Assembly: GCA_964650905.1 (NCBI GenBank)
Contig: CAZYVH010000023.1
Location: forward strand, 1 to 38,842
Length of the DNA: 38,842 nucleotides
Reading direction: 5' to 3'
From: SZUA-36 sp964650905
Lineage (GTDB): Bacteria > Pseudomonadota > Gammaproteobacteria > Xanthomonadales > SZUA-36
Under the pieces are notes generated by a model. The model was not told the DNA's origin. It did no database searches and worked only from the letters and a program-made list of their open reading frames with translations. This document shows positions 31,521 to 38,842 of the stretch, in pieces (position 1 is the stretch's first letter; the number at the start of each line of letters is the position of its first letter). Position numbers and translations under genes: made by a program.

Positions 31521-33906
31521 AGCTGATGTATTCCTCCGAGACCTTGTTGGCCTCAACATCCTGGGGGTAAAACCACATGCGTTTCCTGCCAAAACGGTTA
31601 TACATGTCGAACTGATCGTCATAATGCGCACCTTTTTTACCCGCGGGGCTGATAAATGCATTCTGACCGGGTGGGGTAACCTCCCAGCCGACGATCGCAT
31701 CTTCGCGCATCACGATCATGTCATTTTCGGTACCCCGGTTCTGCTCGATGGGGGCGGTTTTCAGTTCATCATCACCCGCCTGCGGGACGCCAAGAAAATT
31801 CACATTGGAGAACGGCCGGCTTGCAACCGCCAAACGGTACGCCAAAGTATCATCACCCTGCTCTGTCGCCAGCGAGTTCAACGCTGCCGTGAGCGCGCGT
31901 ACCAGCACAACCGCTGGCTCCTCGCCATTGAGCAAATCGTAATCCGTGTGAGAGCTAAGCGCTTCGATAACCGCCTTCATCCCGGTCTGGATATTGGTGC
32001 CGGCCCCGCTGGGCGTCTCGGCGGTTGGATAACCGCTGGATGAAAACGGCCCAAAAACATCACCCAGGTCATCGGCCAGCACCTGGTCCAGCAACACACT
32101 CACAAAGCGACGGAATATGGCGGTCGCCGCACCATCGTAAAAACCGTCCCCATCGGCATCGAGTGACTGGCTATCCCAGCTTTGCAGCAAGCCGTTGGCC
32201 ATTTTCAGCCGTTCATCGTCCACGGCTTCAAGCGCACTGTCCAGCAACGGCAACAGGTACTGCGCGTGCACATCCGCATAGGAACTTTTGGCAATGACCG
32301 ACCACGCTTCATCGGCCGTGAAGCGGTCTTTGCCTGCAAGTGCCTGGTGCAGAATATCGATACGGTCGGCCGCTGACCAACTGAAAAAGAAAAAGTCCGG
32401 ATTCATGACACCCTGAGCGGGTTTGTTGTTCCAGTTGGCGAGGAAACCGGAAGATGGGTTTTCAATGTGCGGATTGGCCTGCTCAATCGGCAGTCGGCCG
32501 AGCCAGTCCTTGCTGCCGTCGCCCGTGACCGGAAAACGGTTGTCGTGGCCATGCACCCGCTCGGGATACCCACCACCAAAGAAATAGCCGACATTGCCGT
32601 GCACATCGGCGTAATACATATTGACATTAATATTGGATTTGGCTGCCTGCCTGGACCATCCAGCGTAGTCATTGGCCCGTGTACTCGCTATCCACGCCAG
32701 CAAGGTGGCCAACTCGGCACCGTCCCAGGCGCGCTTCTTGGCGTAAGCCAGCCCGGCGTCATGGTCCGTGTAAATAACGGGCCCGTGTACCGAACGGTAA
32801 ACATCCTGGCTGACGTTGGCGGCGTTGCGCACCCGAATGATTTCAACACGGTGTTCGAAGTCCCGGTATGCTCCCTTGTAAAAGTATTGAGCAGCATCGT
32901 CCGGGTTAAGTTGTTCGGCGTAGATATCAACGATATCGCCGGCAGCCCAGGTGCTGCCCCAGCTGATCGAGCGGTTGTGCCCAAACATGATCATCGGATA
33001 GGCAAACGGTGTATTACCGACCACGTCTATACCCGCACCGTGCAGACCAACCGAATACACATAGGCCGGGTTGAACCACCCAAACTGCGGACCATTGACG
33101 AGAATGGAACCCCCGCCCTCAACCTTGTCTTTACCCAGCACAAAACAATTGCTCATGCCGGTGGTCACCGGTGCGGAAAATACCGGGTAAGCGGCCAGTG
33201 ACTCAACGGCTGACGGTAAAACGGTGGACGGTCCGGCAAGAGGATCAGGCTGTGGCACCAACCAGTCCGCAGGCGGTATGCTGGTGGGTGCGTTGTCTGT
33301 ATAACGCGGGTTGAGCAGGTTGAATAGTTGTCTGGCCTGTATCTCGCCATGCTGTTTGCGCAGTGACTGATAAATCTTCAGGTTATCCAGTTCGGTGTTG
33401 AAATCACCGTAGCGGTTGGCCATGGTGCCAATATATATCATCGCCACATCGTAGGCGGTCCAGTCAGCGGGCATAAAATCGTTGTCGATAAACTGTTTTG
33501 GCAACCGTTCACCGGTATTGGACCGGATGCGCCGCAACCAGGCGTTCATCCCTGCCGCAAAACCGGTAAAAATATCTCTGTCCTGTGCATCCAATGCCGC
33601 CAGTTGCCGCCGGATGGAAGCCGGGTCAAACAGGCTGCGGGTGGTCTTGTCATAGTCCAGGTAGTCCGCTCCGAGCACCTCTGAAACCATGCCCTGGGTA
33701 CTGCGGCGGGTCATTTCCATCTGGAACAGACGGTCCTGGGCTACCGCATAACCATACCCGTAATAAAGCCCGTAGATATCACTGGCGTAAATATGCGGAA
33801 CACCGTAAGTATCACGCAGCAGGCGCAATTGTTGGCCAGGTTCGAATGATTGCGCGGCGCAGGCGCCTAAAAGCAGTACAAGCAGAATATAATAATATTT
33901 TCTCAT
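31510..33906 (-). CDS. penicillin-acylase-family N-terminal-nucleophile amidohydrolase, lipoprotein
   Basis: A 798-aa Ntn hydrolase that cleaves an amide bond, such as N-acyl amino acid, acyl-homoserine lactone or aryl-acyl amide. From the ATG at 33906 the signal is MRKYYYILLVLLLGAC, with lipobox LGAC (Cys16), so it is membrane-anchored facing the periplasm. The small subunit ends before TTGMSNCFVLGKD; self-cleavage is expected before Ser252, the nucleophile (family knowledge). NGPQFGW and, near the end, NRGTENDMIVMRED (Asn of the oxyanion hole, family position) fit. An in-frame upstream start (33945) would fall within the terminator hairpin. Overlaps the thioesterase gene. Preceded by a TonB receptor, it probably acts on an imported amide. 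Confidence 0.9.
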   Translation of the reverse strand: MRKYYYILLVLLLGACAAQSFEPGQQLRLLRDTYGVPHIYASDIYGLYYGYGYAVAQDRLFQMEMTRRSTQGMVSEVLGADYLDYDKTTRSLFDPASIRRQLAALDAQDRDIFTGFAAGMNAWLRRIRSNTGERLPKQFIDNDFMPADWTAYDVAMIYIGTMANRYGDFNTELDNLKIYQSLRKQHGEIQARQLFNLLNPRYTDNAPTSIPPADWLVPQPDPLAGPSTVLPSAVESLAAYPVFSAPVTTGMSNCFVLGKDKVEGGGSILVNGPQFGWFNPAYVYSVGLHGAGIDVVGNTPFAYPMIMFGHNRSISWGSTWAAGDIVDIYAEQLNPDDAAQYFYKGAYRDFEHRVEIIRVRNAANVSQDVYRSVHGPVIYTDHDAGLAYAKKRAWDGAELATLLAWIASTRANDYAGWSRQAAKSNINVNMYYADVHGNVGYFFGGGYPERVHGHDNRFPVTGDGSKDWLGRLPIEQANPHIENPSSGFLANWNNKPAQGVMNPDFFFFSWSAADRIDILHQALAGKDRFTADEAWSVIAKSSYADVHAQYLLPLLDSALEAVDDERLKMANGLLQSWDSQSLDADGDGFYDGAATAIFRRFVSVLLDQVLADDLGDVFGPFSSSGYPTAETPSGAGTNIQTGMKAVIEALSSHTDYDLLNGEEPAVVLVRALTAALNSLATEQGDDTLAYRLAVASRPFSNVNFLGVPQAGDDELKTAPIEQNRGTENDMIVMREDAIVGWEVTPPGQNAFISPAGKKGAHYDDQFDMYNRFGRKRMWFYPQDVEANKVSEEYISYVR

Positions 33907-33923
33907 AATGTTGAATAATATAT

Positions 33924-33953
33924 AAAAAGGGGTGCGTTTTAGCACCCCTTTTT
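33924..33953 (-). terminator. strong bidirectional-type hairpin between TonB receptor and acylase
   Basis: AAAAAGGGGTGC (33924-33935) and GCACCCCTTTTT (33942-33953) form a perfect 12-bp stem with a 6-base loop, flanked by A and T runs so it can end transcription in both directions. It lies 20 bases past the TonB receptor stop and only 18 bases before the acylase ATG. Acylase and the genes after it therefore depend on read-through or attenuation relief. Confidence 0.88.
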
Positions 33954-33972
33954 ATTTACTTCCCGAACGCTT

Positions 33973-36267
33973 TTACCTGGAGAACCAGGTCGCGGTAATA
34001 CCATAGGTCCTGGGTGGCCCCCAGACACCGATCACGCCAGGGCCGATCACATAAGTGTGAGAGAAATAGCCCTCGTCGGTGAGGTTCTTGCCCCACAGGC
34101 TGAGCTGCCACTGGCCATCGTCGCTGGTCCAGTTGATACGCGCGTCCAGCAGATCCTGCTCATCGATCACGGTCGGCGTGAACAGGTAGTCGTTGGCCTG
34201 TTCATCGACGTGGCTGAATTCAACGTTCAGGTCGAAGGCGCCAACGCTGGTCGGCAAGTTGTAATTTGCCCGGACGTTGTATGATAAGTCCGGCGCCTGG
34301 CGCAGTTTGGACCCGGACAGGTCCTGGCCGTTGATGACCAGGTCATTGGCCTTGGTATCCATTAGCGCCAAAAACCCTGCAATCTGGAAGTGGTCGGTCA
34401 ATAACCAGGTCGCTTCCGCTTCCATGCCGTAAATGTCAGCCGAGCCGACGTTGGTCGTGAGGAAGGTACCAAACTCTGACTGTGGCACCGGCCCGAAGCG
34501 GACGATCTGCAGGTCCTGGTAGTCCATGTAGAAACCGGTGACGTTCAAGCGCAACGTGCGGTCGAAGAAATCACCCTTCATGCCGAGTTCGAAATTGGTC
34601 ACGGTTTCCTGATCGACCGGATCGCTGGCGACCACTTCGACACCTTGTGAACCGGCAAAGCCGCCGCTCTTGAAGCCCCTGGATATGGTACCGAAAAACA
34701 TCGTGTTTTCACTGGCGAAATACTGCGCCGAGACTTTTGGCGAGAAATCACTCCAGCTATCCGACGGATTGACTTCAAACGCCTCGGCGATGATCTTCAG
34801 GCTGCCGCCCTGGCCCCCGCATTCGGGGAAGTTCTCGAACTGGGTGCCGACGATGGACGGGTCGTGGTTTTTGACCAGTGCACAGTTGACGGAAATGGCT
34901 GTATAGTCTTTCTCATCACGTGTGAAGCGTCCGCCGAAAGTCATTTTCCAGCGATCATTTGGTTGCCAGGTGGCCTCAAGGTAAGCCGCGTAACTGTCGG
35001 TCTCGTTGGCAGTGAACGCATATTCGTTGCCGATGATGGCCTGCGAGCCGACGTCGGTTTCACGGAACGGATTCGACGGGTCGCCGAAGGTTCCGGCCTT
35101 GGTGATACGGAATATCTCCGTGCGCTCGGTTTCTTCATTCAGGTAGTAGAGACCTGCTGTGTATTGCAGATTTCCATCCAGGTTGGAGGTCCAGCGTAAT
35201 TCCTGGGAGACTGTATCGACGTCTTCGATGATGTCATCGATGACCTCGTCAAACGGCAAACCGATGGCACCCAGAGGGGCGCCCACCGAAGGCATTTCCC
35301 AATTGGTGCGGGCGCTGCGAAACGCGGTGATCGTGGTCAGCTTGCCCTTATCGAAAGTGATGTCACCCTGCAGGCTGACGCCACCTCCGTGCCGCTTGGA
35401 AAAACCATCTTTCGAAATGGCCGTTTCATGGTCTCCACCGCCACCGTTGGCCGCCAGGATTGGCAGCAGGGGTGCGCGGTTGACCACCGGTGTCCTGCCC
35501 ATGTCGTCACGGTCGTCGTCCATGTAATCGGCCGATAGCAACCATTCACTGGAATCTGTGGTAAGCATCAGTTGACCTCGTACGGAAGACTGGTCTTCAT
35601 TGCCGATGTCCTTGTTCAGAAGCACGTTCCTGACAAAGCCGTCGTGCTCACGGTGCGTGTAGGAAATTTTTGCTTTCAGACCTTCGCTCAATGGACCGCT
35701 CAGGAATCCACGATAGCGCAGAATGCCTTCATTGCCGACCGTCAGGCCGGCCTTGGCCGTTACTTCATCGCTCGGCTTGGCGGTTACCACGTTGATGGCG
35801 CCACCGATCGCGTTGCGGCCGAACAGCGTGCCTTGGGGCCCGCGCAGTACCTCAAGACGTTCCAGGTCGAACATATCGAAATTGATCACTGAAACGCGGC
35901 CGACATAAACACCGTCAAGAAACGCCACCACCGAGTTATCCAGGCCGGCGCCGTCATCAGCCGAGGAGACACCGCGCAGGGAAATGATGGCCTGGCCGGG
36001 TGAAAACTCACCATAGGTCATGCCAGGTACGCGCAACGCAATCGTGGTTGGATCAAAGATATCGGCTTTTTCCAGCTCATCCCCGCCGATCGCGGTGACG
36101 GTCACCGGGATGTCCTGGACGTTTTCCTCACGAAACGTTGCCGTGACCAGGACCTCCTCAAGCTTCCCGCTGCTCTCATCTGCATCCTGGGCGCTGGCTG
36201 TGCCAGCCATGCCGGCGCTCGCCAGCAAACCCAGACCACACTTCAAAATCATGCCTTTTAGTTTCAT
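33973..36267 (-). CDS. TonB-dependent outer-membrane receptor
   Basis: A 764-aa receptor that imports a ligand across the outer membrane using TonB energy. The signal peptide ends at TASAQDADE (about residue 26). The TonB box region is EEVLVTATFREENVQ; the plug includes LRGVSSADD and LEVLRGPQGTLFGRNAIGG; the barrel ends at GITATWFSR. The sequence is of the broad FecA/SusC-unrelated class common in marine gammaproteobacteria, often serving non-siderophore substrates. No iron-specific regulator is nearby. Its neighbours (acylase, ligase, amidase) suggest an organic amide or aromatic ligand. The promoter carries a palindromic operator (36325-36344). Confidence 0.93.
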   Translation of the reverse strand: MKLKGMILKCGLGLLASAGMAGTASAQDADESSGKLEEVLVTATFREENVQDIPVTVTAIGGDELEKADIFDPTTIALRVPGMTYGEFSPGQAIISLRGVSSADDGAGLDNSVVAFLDGVYVGRVSVINFDMFDLERLEVLRGPQGTLFGRNAIGGAINVVTAKPSDEVTAKAGLTVGNEGILRYRGFLSGPLSEGLKAKISYTHREHDGFVRNVLLNKDIGNEDQSSVRGQLMLTTDSSEWLLSADYMDDDRDDMGRTPVVNRAPLLPILAANGGGGDHETAISKDGFSKRHGGGVSLQGDITFDKGKLTTITAFRSARTNWEMPSVGAPLGAIGLPFDEVIDDIIEDVDTVSQELRWTSNLDGNLQYTAGLYYLNEETERTEIFRITKAGTFGDPSNPFRETDVGSQAIIGNEYAFTANETDSYAAYLEATWQPNDRWKMTFGGRFTRDEKDYTAISVNCALVKNHDPSIVGTQFENFPECGGQGGSLKIIAEAFEVNPSDSWSDFSPKVSAQYFASENTMFFGTISRGFKSGGFAGSQGVEVVASDPVDQETVTNFELGMKGDFFDRTLRLNVTGFYMDYQDLQIVRFGPVPQSEFGTFLTTNVGSADIYGMEAEATWLLTDHFQIAGFLALMDTKANDLVINGQDLSGSKLRQAPDLSYNVRANYNLPTSVGAFDLNVEFSHVDEQANDYLFTPTVIDEQDLLDARINWTSDDGQWQLSLWGKNLTDEGYFSHTYVIGPGVIGVWGPPRTYGITATWFSR

Positions 36268-36324
36268 TATGTATTTACCTCAAAAGTTGATTTATGTATT
36301 TACTTGACTACACATAACCCCGAG

Positions 36325-36356
36325 TTACTTTATATCTAAAGTAATTCACTGTGCAA
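36325..36356 (-). promoter_or_regulatory. promoter of TonB receptor with overlapping 20-bp palindrome
   Basis: On the minus strand TTGCAC (36356-36351) and TATAAA (36334-36329) with a 16-base spacer form a good sigma-70 promoter. The palindrome TTACTTTATATCTAAAGTAA (36325-36344, arms of 8 with 4 between) covers the -10 and most of the spacer, a typical repressor position. TTATGTATTTAC occurs twice further down (36267-36278 and 36292-36303) around the ribosome site GAGGT. The rest of the spacer to 36541 shows only GCCTTTTAAAGGC (36429-36441), of unknown meaning. Confidence 0.65.
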
Positions 36357-36541
36357 CTCCCTATGTGACCCCGGGGCAACTCTCACGCACTTCAACAAGG
36401 GCTGTCATGCGCTTTTTATCATGCTGTCGCCTTTTAAAGGCTACACCTAACCCGGGTAAAACGATACAAAAACTCAATACGAATTCCTGATTTTGTAATA
36501 CTAATGAATTGCCGACAACGGCGGTGTCCACACAAAAGAGG

Positions 36542-36558
36542 ACAACCCGGGGGATTGT
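36542..36558 (-). terminator. short hairpin after the amidase gene
   Basis: On the minus strand ACAATCC-CCC-GGGTTGT folds into a 7-bp stem (one G-U pair) six bases beyond the amidase stop, followed by CCTCTTTTG. Probably a weak rho-independent terminator that separates the amidase from the TonB receptor promoter. Confidence 0.5.
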
Positions 36559-36564
36559 TACCCA

Positions 36565-37961
36565 TCATGGGCGCGACCCTGGCCGGCCACCAAAAGCGAT
36601 GAGATCTTCCAGGGTTTTGGCCACCGCCAACAGATGGCGGTCGGATTGCTCCGGACCGTCCACCTCGATGCCGACCGGCAGACCCGATGCGGTCAGGCCA
36701 GCGGGCAGACTGATCGCGGGCAAGGCCGCAATGGAAGCAGGGTCGGTATTGTGGATGTAGGTTGGAAAGGCAGGCACCCGTGCGTCATTGAGGTCAACAG
36801 TTTCCTGGCTGTCTTCGATCGACCGCGCCGGCAACAGCGTGGTGGGAAAAATGATGGCGTCGAATTGCCCCTGTATGAAATAGTCATGGAAATTCTTTCT
36901 CAGCTGCGTCCTCGCTTGCAATGCAGCGGCATAGCTGGCTTCACTGACCCTGTCCTCACCGCTCACCAGTGCCAGAACACCCTGCACATCAGGACTCGCT
37001 GCAGCAGCAGACAGAGCGCCAAAATTCACCCCGGTGGCAAAATCTTCAAGATAGGCGGGCAGGTCATGTGCCACCTCGAAAAGTGCAATCGGGAACGCAC
37101 TCCTGGCTATCAGATCACCAATATCCGGGATATCCACCTCAAACAATTGCACATTTGCCGCAGCCAGACGGCTAAGCACGGCCTCAATAATGACGGATGT
37201 CTCAGTGTCGATACCCTGGTAAAAATACCCGCGCGGGACACCGAGTCGCAGGGTATCTGCCGGAACAACTTCAAGCGCAGAACTGTCTTCGACGATGGCA
37301 TTATCAAGCACCACCAGATCGGCGATGCTCCGCGACAACAGCCCGACGGTGTCACGTGTGTGTGAGATGGGTGTCACGGCCTGCGACGGGTAGCGTCCCG
37401 TACTGGGTCTGAAACCAACGATACCGGTCAGGGCAGCAGGGATACGTGCAGACCCTCCCGTATCGGTGCCAAGACCGGCCGCCACGATCCCGGCTGAAAT
37501 TGCAACCGCGGTCCCGCCGCTGCTGCCGCCGGGTATCAGGGTGGGGTCATAGGGATTCCTGACAGCGCCAAACGCCGCATTGNNNNNNNNNNNNNNNNNN
37601 NNNNNNNNNNNNNNNNNNNNNNNNNNNNNNNNNNNNNNNNNNNNNNNNNNNNNNNNNNNNNNNNNNNNNNNNNNNNNNNNNNCTCGGCTGCCGCTTGGAT
37701 TGCATCCTCAGCCGCGAGCGTAATGAATGCATTCAGACCGGTGTCTTGCTGCGCTCTTAAAAGTGCCTCTTTCACCAGGGCCACGCCGGTAGCGTCACCC
37801 GTGCCCAGCAAGGCCGACAGATTTACAATATCAGGGTAAGCCGGGACCACGACCGAGGCCTTAATCTCGGGCGGTTTTACTTCGATATTTTCCGGTTGCG
37901 GTGATTTTGAACAGGCTGACACCGCCAGCATCCCTATAAACAGGTAAAAAAATGTCTTCAT
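36565..37961 (-). CDS. amidase-signature-family lipoprotein, interrupted by assembly gap
   Basis: An amidase that hydrolyses carboxamides with a Ser-cisSer-Lys triad. The N-terminal part (37961-37683, 93 codons) begins MKTFFYLFIGMLAVSACSKS, a lipoprotein signal with lipobox AVSAC, and continues LNAFITLAAEDAIQAAAE. After the N run the frame resumes NAAFGAVRNPYDP, PGGSSGG (cis-Ser) and GTDTGGSARIPA (nucleophile Ser) and runs to the stop at 36565. The region with the catalytic Lys (usually xxIKD) is missing. Family comparison suggests about 60-70 residues are lost, more than the 100 N can hold, and the two halves are in frame only if the true gap is 3n+2 bases. I regard it as one intact gene hidden by the gap. 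GGGGAG precedes the ATG. Confidence 0.85.
37583..37682. other. assembly gap (100 N)
   Basis: Exactly 100 N, a conventional placeholder for an unknown distance between contigs. It falls inside the amidase gene. The matching halves on either side support the join. Confidence 0.98.
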
Positions 37962-38171
37962 GGCTAGCTCCCCGGAGAATGTATTGTTTGCGTTGGGATA
38001 TTAACCCGAACATAGTCGTTGGCAACAGTAACCCGCATGCAGCGACTAACCGAGTGCACCCACTTTAGCGGAAATCACTTACAACCGTTCTCAGATCAGC
38101 ATAGCCTCGAAACCGGTGGTAAAATCAGGCAAATTTCCACCGATTTTTTAGTTTTATTAATACGGGTTTAA

Positions 38172-38213
38172 TTGACAAATATCAATTTACGAACACAAGC
38201 CATGACCTACCAT
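38172..38213 (+). promoter_or_regulatory. FNR/ANR-type box and -10, class II promoter of second kor gene
   Basis: TTGACAAATATCAA (38172-38185) matches the FNR consensus TTGATNNNNATCAA at 9 of 10 fixed positions. Its centre is 38178.5. A start 41.5 bases on would be 38220, which puts the -10 at 38208-38213, where TACCAT stands (4 of 6 to TATAAT). This is the geometry of an FNR-activated promoter, giving an 84-base leader before the GTG at 38304. The remaining spacer, 37962-38171, shows nothing I can name. Confidence 0.7.
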
Positions 38214-38303
38214 GCGAGTGGGCTATTCATATATTATTGTTGACATCTTCACCGCGAAGACGGGAAGGCTTTTTCCTGATTCCGGAGTACTGGGAGTAAG
38301 TAA

Positions 38304-38842
38304 GTGTTGAAAAGGACGGCTAGCAGCAAAACGACGGTAACAGAAGTTCCGGAGCATACTATTGAGGTCATTACCAACTCGGGCGAAGGCGCCCAGAAGT
38401 GCGCCCAGATCTTTGGTCTGACATGTGCCAAGATGGGCAATGGCGTCTGGACGGTGGAGATCATTCCGGCCGAGATCGAGCCACCGCATCACACGGTCAC
38501 CAGCACCTCGGGTAACATCGTCCGCTTTGGCACCGACAAGGTCACCAATTGGGGTGATCAGTCGAAGCTGGCCATCGCGTTTAATGAGCAGGTGTGCCTG
38601 TCACGCCACCGTCTCGATTCTTTTGATGACAATTGCATCATCCTGTATGAAAGCATGTGGGAAACTCACGAAGACGAAGCCGTGCGTGAAGCCTACCGCA
38701 AGGCGATGGAAGAAATGTCGTCCAAAAACTACCGCTTTATCCCGGTACCCATTGAGGAGGAGACACTCAAACTTGTCGACAATCCGCAGCACGGCAAAAA
38801 TATGTTTGCACTGGGTCTTTTGACCGAGATTTACCAGCGCGA
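38304..38842 (+). CDS. second 2-oxoacid:ferredoxin oxidoreductase, gamma/alpha subunit, partial at right edge
   Basis: The first 179 codons of a KorA-type subunit, running off the window. Read from GTG 38304 (MLKRTASSKTTVTEVPEHTIEV), with GGGAG at 38292-38296, 7 bases before. The segment EVITNSGEGAQKCAQIFGL, PAEIEPPHHTVTSTSG, LAIAFNEQVCLSRH and LYESMWETHEDE is the gamma (C-III) domain that precedes the alpha part in fused KorA proteins. It differs clearly from KorA at 13304-15034 (there SGSGGSGVMTIGG). A second KOR under apparent FNR control, 23 kb from the first, suggests a dedicated anaerobic source of reduced ferredoxin. Which 2-oxoacid it uses is not visible. Confidence 0.8.
   Translation, partial: MLKRTASSKTTVTEVPEHTIEVITNSGEGAQKCAQIFGLTCAKMGNGVWTVEIIPAEIEPPHHTVTSTSGNIVRFGTDKVTNWGDQSKLAIAFNEQVCLSRHRLDSFDDNCIILYESMWETHEDEAVREAYRKAMEEMSSKNYRFIPVPIEEETLKLVDNPQHGKNMFALGLLTEIYQR

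Noticed and set aside
33907..33945. Longer acylase start
   Set aside because: It would begin inside the strong terminator hairpin and add residues before an otherwise complete lipoprotein signal.
37536..37961. Separate small lipoprotein gene ending in the N run
   Set aside because: Its residues are the N-terminus of the amidase; the apparent end beyond the gap comes from reading the wrong frame through placeholder bases.

Overview
The window reads as a draft scaffold (one run of 100 N) from a Gram-negative proteobacterium, most likely a gammaproteobacterium able to live without oxygen. Evidence for this is a TonB-dependent receptor, two predicted lipoproteins, a Tat-exported ferredoxin, an FNR-type box and, in the centre, a complete ATP-dependent (class I, Bcr-type) benzoyl-CoA pathway. 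The genus cannot be named from the sequence alone. I see no rRNA, tRNA, CRISPR array or transposase gene.

Region 1 (1-7840) is a redox and stress module. A NarL/LuxR response regulator (cut by the left edge) and a HisKA_3 histidine kinase lie on the minus strand. They diverge from a plus-strand series encoding a membrane CBS-domain protein, a Tat periplasmic four-cluster ferredoxin, an NrfD-type membrane quinol subunit, a multihaem cytochrome c, a small unknown protein, a slipin and a cytochrome c5. The divergent spacer holds GGGACTAAAGTCCC, identical to the core of the mycobacterial DosR/DevR box.

Region 2 (7841-9931) has an inverted-repeat element resembling REP/RAYT-associated repeats, then a minus-strand HerA-like ATPase gene.

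Region 3 (9932-28439) is the aromatic island. The minus-strand operon korA-korB-ferritin-like-had-bzdR-like ends at a hairpin. Diverging from it is a 13-kb plus-strand operon: oah-dch-bcrC-bcrB-bcrA-bcrD-ferredoxin-two GNAT acetyltransferases-4HBT thioesterase-hcrC-hcrA-hcrB-crotonase. HcrABC removes the hydroxyl of 4-hydroxybenzoyl-CoA to give benzoyl-CoA. BcrABCD reduces that to a dienoyl-CoA, and Dch, Had and Oah hydrate, oxidise and open the ring. KorAB makes reduced ferredoxin, which the small ferredoxin carries to the reductases. BzdR-like is the expected benzoyl-CoA-responsive regulator.

Region 4 (28548-37961, minus strand) looks like an uptake and amide-cleavage module: lipoprotein amidase (holding the assembly gap), TonB receptor, lipoprotein penicillin-acylase-type hydrolase, PaaI-type thioesterase, acyl/aryl-CoA ligase and a reductive-dehalogenase-like double [4Fe-4S] protein. 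The last four genes are tightly coupled. A 20-bp palindrome overlaps a promoter in front of the receptor gene, and a strong hairpin separates receptor from acylase.

Region 5 (37962-38842) has a near-consensus FNR box at the right distance from a -10-like hexamer. It precedes the start of a second 2-oxoacid:ferredoxin oxidoreductase gene, which runs off the right edge. No benzoate or 4-hydroxybenzoate transporter is seen, and no ligase that can be assigned to benzoate with certainty.
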